Part shown: in pieces, positions 61,935 through 64,000 of the stretch
Position numbering within the stretch: position 1 is the stretch's first letter
Layout: each line of letters starts with the position of its first letter
NCBI RefSeq assembly: GCF_039532215.1
Contig: NZ_BAAARN010000001.1
Coordinates: 559,036 to 623,035, forward strand
Direction: 5' to 3'
DNA: 64,000 nt
Origin: Pedococcus aerophilus
GTDB lineage: Bacteria; Actinomycetota; Actinomycetes; Actinomycetales; Dermatophilaceae
The notes under the pieces: model-generated
Told to the model about the DNA's origin: nothing
What the model saw: only the letters and a program-made list of their open reading frames with translations
Database searches by the model: none
Made by a program: the position numbers and the translations under genes

Positions 61935-63320
61935 ATGGCCATCACACCACAGGAGCCCGCCGGGCAGGACGGCAACGCCCGTCTCCGCCCTGTGCTGGGA
62001 GCCGTGGGGGTGGCGGTCGACGCGATGTCCGACGCGCAGGCGACCCGGGTGTGGGCCCTGTCCGAGCCCGAGCTGAGGGAGGCTGTCCGCGCCCTCGGCG
62101 AGCTCTCCGCGCGGGTCGACGCCACCCTGGTGAGCGTCCTCGCAGAGGCCGGCTCGCGCGGGCTCGGCACGGGTGAGGGCTGGGGCCCGGTGGACTGGGT
62201 GAGGTCGCTCGTGCCGCTGCTGCCGCTGCGCACGGTCACCGATGCGCAGGCGGTCGCACGTGCAGCCGGCGACCCCCGGCTGTCCGGGGTGGTCGAGGCG
62301 GCCACCGTCGGTGCGCCGTCGCCCGAGGGGCACCACGGGGCGTCCGCAGACCTGCTGCCGGTCGGCAAGGCGGCGCAGCTCGTGCGGTTCCACCAGTCGG
62401 TGGCCGGGCTGGCAGACCCCGGACACCTGGACGAGGCCCTTACCACGCTCCTGGACGGTGCCACCGGCCCCGGTGGCCTGAGCGAGCGCGACCTGGCCAT
62501 CTGCCTGCGCCGCACCGGCGACCTCCTCCGACCCGACCGCGCCGTCGAGCACGACGCCGATGTGGCCCGGGCCCACCGGTCCCTCACCAAGGCCCGGGGC
62601 CCGGTGGGGCTGTCCCGCTACACCCTGCTGCTGGACGACGACGGTGCGGCGGTCGTCGATGCCGCGGTCGACGCCCTCGCCCGCCCCCGTCGCGACGAGG
62701 ACACCGGCGACCTCGACACCCGGACGCCCGCCGCGCGACGTGCCGATGCCCTGCTGGACCTGGTCACCCGCGCCGTGGAGGCGCCCGACGGCCTGCCCCG
62801 GCAGACCAAGACCACCATGCTCGTCACCGTGCCGCTCGAGGTGCTTCAGCGACGGGCCCGGGGCGCGGGCCTCACCCTCACCGGTGGCGTGCTCACGACC
62901 GACACGGTTCGCCGGATGGCCTGCGACGCCGAGGTCGTCCCCGTCGTCCTCGGCAGCCGCGGCGAGGTGCTCGACCAGGGCACGGCGGTCCGCCTGTTCA
63001 CCACCGCCCAGATCAGGCACCTCTGGGTGCGCGACCGGGGCCACTGCACGTTCCCCGGCTGCAGCAGGCCCGCGCGCTGGACCGACGCGCACCACCTGGT
63101 GCACTGGGCCGACGGCGGGCGCACGGACGTCGACAACGCCGCCCTGCTCTGCCGGGCCCACCACACCGTCGTCCACCGGGAGAGGTTTGCCGGCGACGTC
63201 GTCGACGCGGACGACGGCCGGGCGGTGGTCTGGGACCTCACGCCGGGCTCGTACGACTCCCGCCTGACCGCAGCTGGGCGCGACGCCCGGTCCGGACCGC
63301 TGGGCCGACGTCGAACGTGA
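61935..63320 (+). CDS. DUF222 / HNH endonuclease protein, second copy
   Basis: 461 residues. DUF222 N-terminal helices (LREAVRALGELSARVDATLVSVLAEAGSRGLGTGEGW) and a C-terminal HNH domain, RDRGHCTFPGCSRPARWTDAHHLVHWADGGRTDVDNAALLCRAHHTVVHRE, with zinc cysteines and H-H-L-x-x-W-x-x-G-G intact. Shorter and diverged from the copy at 16712. No acceptable LexA box is found upstream (a 15-nt look-alike at about 61894 lacks the right spacing). Followed by a 20-bp perfect hairpin. Confidence 0.9.
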   Translation: MAITPQEPAGQDGNARLRPVLGAVGVAVDAMSDAQATRVWALSEPELREAVRALGELSARVDATLVSVLAEAGSRGLGTGEGWGPVDWVRSLVPLLPLRTVTDAQAVARAAGDPRLSGVVEAATVGAPSPEGHHGASADLLPVGKAAQLVRFHQSVAGLADPGHLDEALTTLLDGATGPGGLSERDLAICLRRTGDLLRPDRAVEHDADVARAHRSLTKARGPVGLSRYTLLLDDDGAAVVDAAVDALARPRRDEDTGDLDTRTPAARRADALLDLVTRAVEAPDGLPRQTKTTMLVTVPLEVLQRRARGAGLTLTGGVLTTDTVRRMACDAEVVPVVLGSRGEVLDQGTAVRLFTTAQIRHLWVRDRGHCTFPGCSRPARWTDAHHLVHWADGGRTDVDNAALLCRAHHTVVHRERFAGDVVDADDGRAVVWDLTPGSYDSRLTAAGRDARSGPLGRRRT

Positions 63321-63415
63321 CCTCGCCCCGCACCCCGCCCGTCGGCGGGGTCACCGGCATGCGGACGGGCGAGCCTCCGTTTCTCGTCCCGACTCCCCTG
63401 CGCGCCACCCACGAC

Positions 63416-63456
63416 CGAGGGGTATGCCGCGTGGTGACCACGCGGCATACCCCTCG
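63416..63456. terminator. 20-bp perfect bidirectional hairpin
   Basis: 63416-63435 and 63437-63456 are perfect inverted repeats separated by one base, between the HNH gene and convergent acn. Like the hairpin at 59787 the stem contains GGTATGC. Confidence 0.9.
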
Positions 63457-63479
63457 AATCAGGTGCGGGAGAAGCGAAC

Positions 63480-64000
<521 letters not shown>

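Overview
The window is high-GC actinobacterial chromosome. Gene content and style (HemE, CgoX and ChdC for coproporphyrin-dependent haem synthesis, DUF3000 next to an HRDC ribonuclease D, DUF222/HNH proteins, DUF4349 lipoprotein, LexA boxes of the TCGAAC-N4-GTTCGA type, GTG starts, many ATGA/GTGA overlaps) fit a member of the Micrococcales, and Intrasporangiaceae-like organisms look most likely. That family-level placement is inference from recall, not a computed result.

Region 1 (1-9606) is the right-hand part of an integrative element. It carries a VirD4/TraG-type coupling ATPase, an HNH protein, a CHC2/toprim primase, several unrecognised element proteins, an excisionase-like HTH protein and a tyrosine recombinase. 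The recombinase abuts the 3' end of tRNA-Val(GAC) in a tRNA-Gly/Cys/Val cluster (9612-9884), a classic integration hotspot. The left end lies outside the window. The left edge (1-1170) holds two or three small cargo genes, each followed by a short recurring motif.

Region 2 (9.9-51.6 kb) is ordinary chromosome. It has a BrkB-like membrane protein, an AidB-like acyl-CoA dehydrogenase, PPK2, ZapE, a RibD-C reductase, a DUF222/HNH protein under a probable LexA box, LigD with an alpha/beta hydrolase, MsrB, a WXG100-like three-gene operon and the haem cluster. These are followed by RNase D, the fadA-fadB beta-oxidation pair, 3-hydroxybutyrate dehydrogenase with a PucR/GAF regulator, Dxs, and a LacI-controlled debranching enzyme plus sugar ABC transporter. 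The region ends with DinB, arylamine N-acetyltransferase, an Arr rifampin ADP-ribosyltransferase fusion, an MhuD-like monooxygenase and a protein with four cold-shock domains.

Region 3 (51.65-55.97 kb) is a second accessory island with atypical composition and long gaps. It has four unrelated single genes: a membrane protein, a lipoprotein, a small hypothetical, and an AbiF/Abi_2 HEPN protein preceded by a terminator-ended small RNA. The same 15-bp motif, consensus CGCGGCGGWAAGACG, separates every gene here and also flanks the cargo genes of region 1. This gene-motif-gene-motif layout is the most interesting signal in the window. It resembles a cassette array but lacks the integron GTTRRRY core.

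Region 4 (55.97-64 kb) returns to chromosome. It holds a small protein under a perfect LexA box, a GAF-type regulator divergent from a flavin monooxygenase, an SDR, a MazG-like protein, a second DinB protein, a second DUF222/HNH protein, and the 3' part of aconitase. Strong hairpin terminators punctuate the transcription units.
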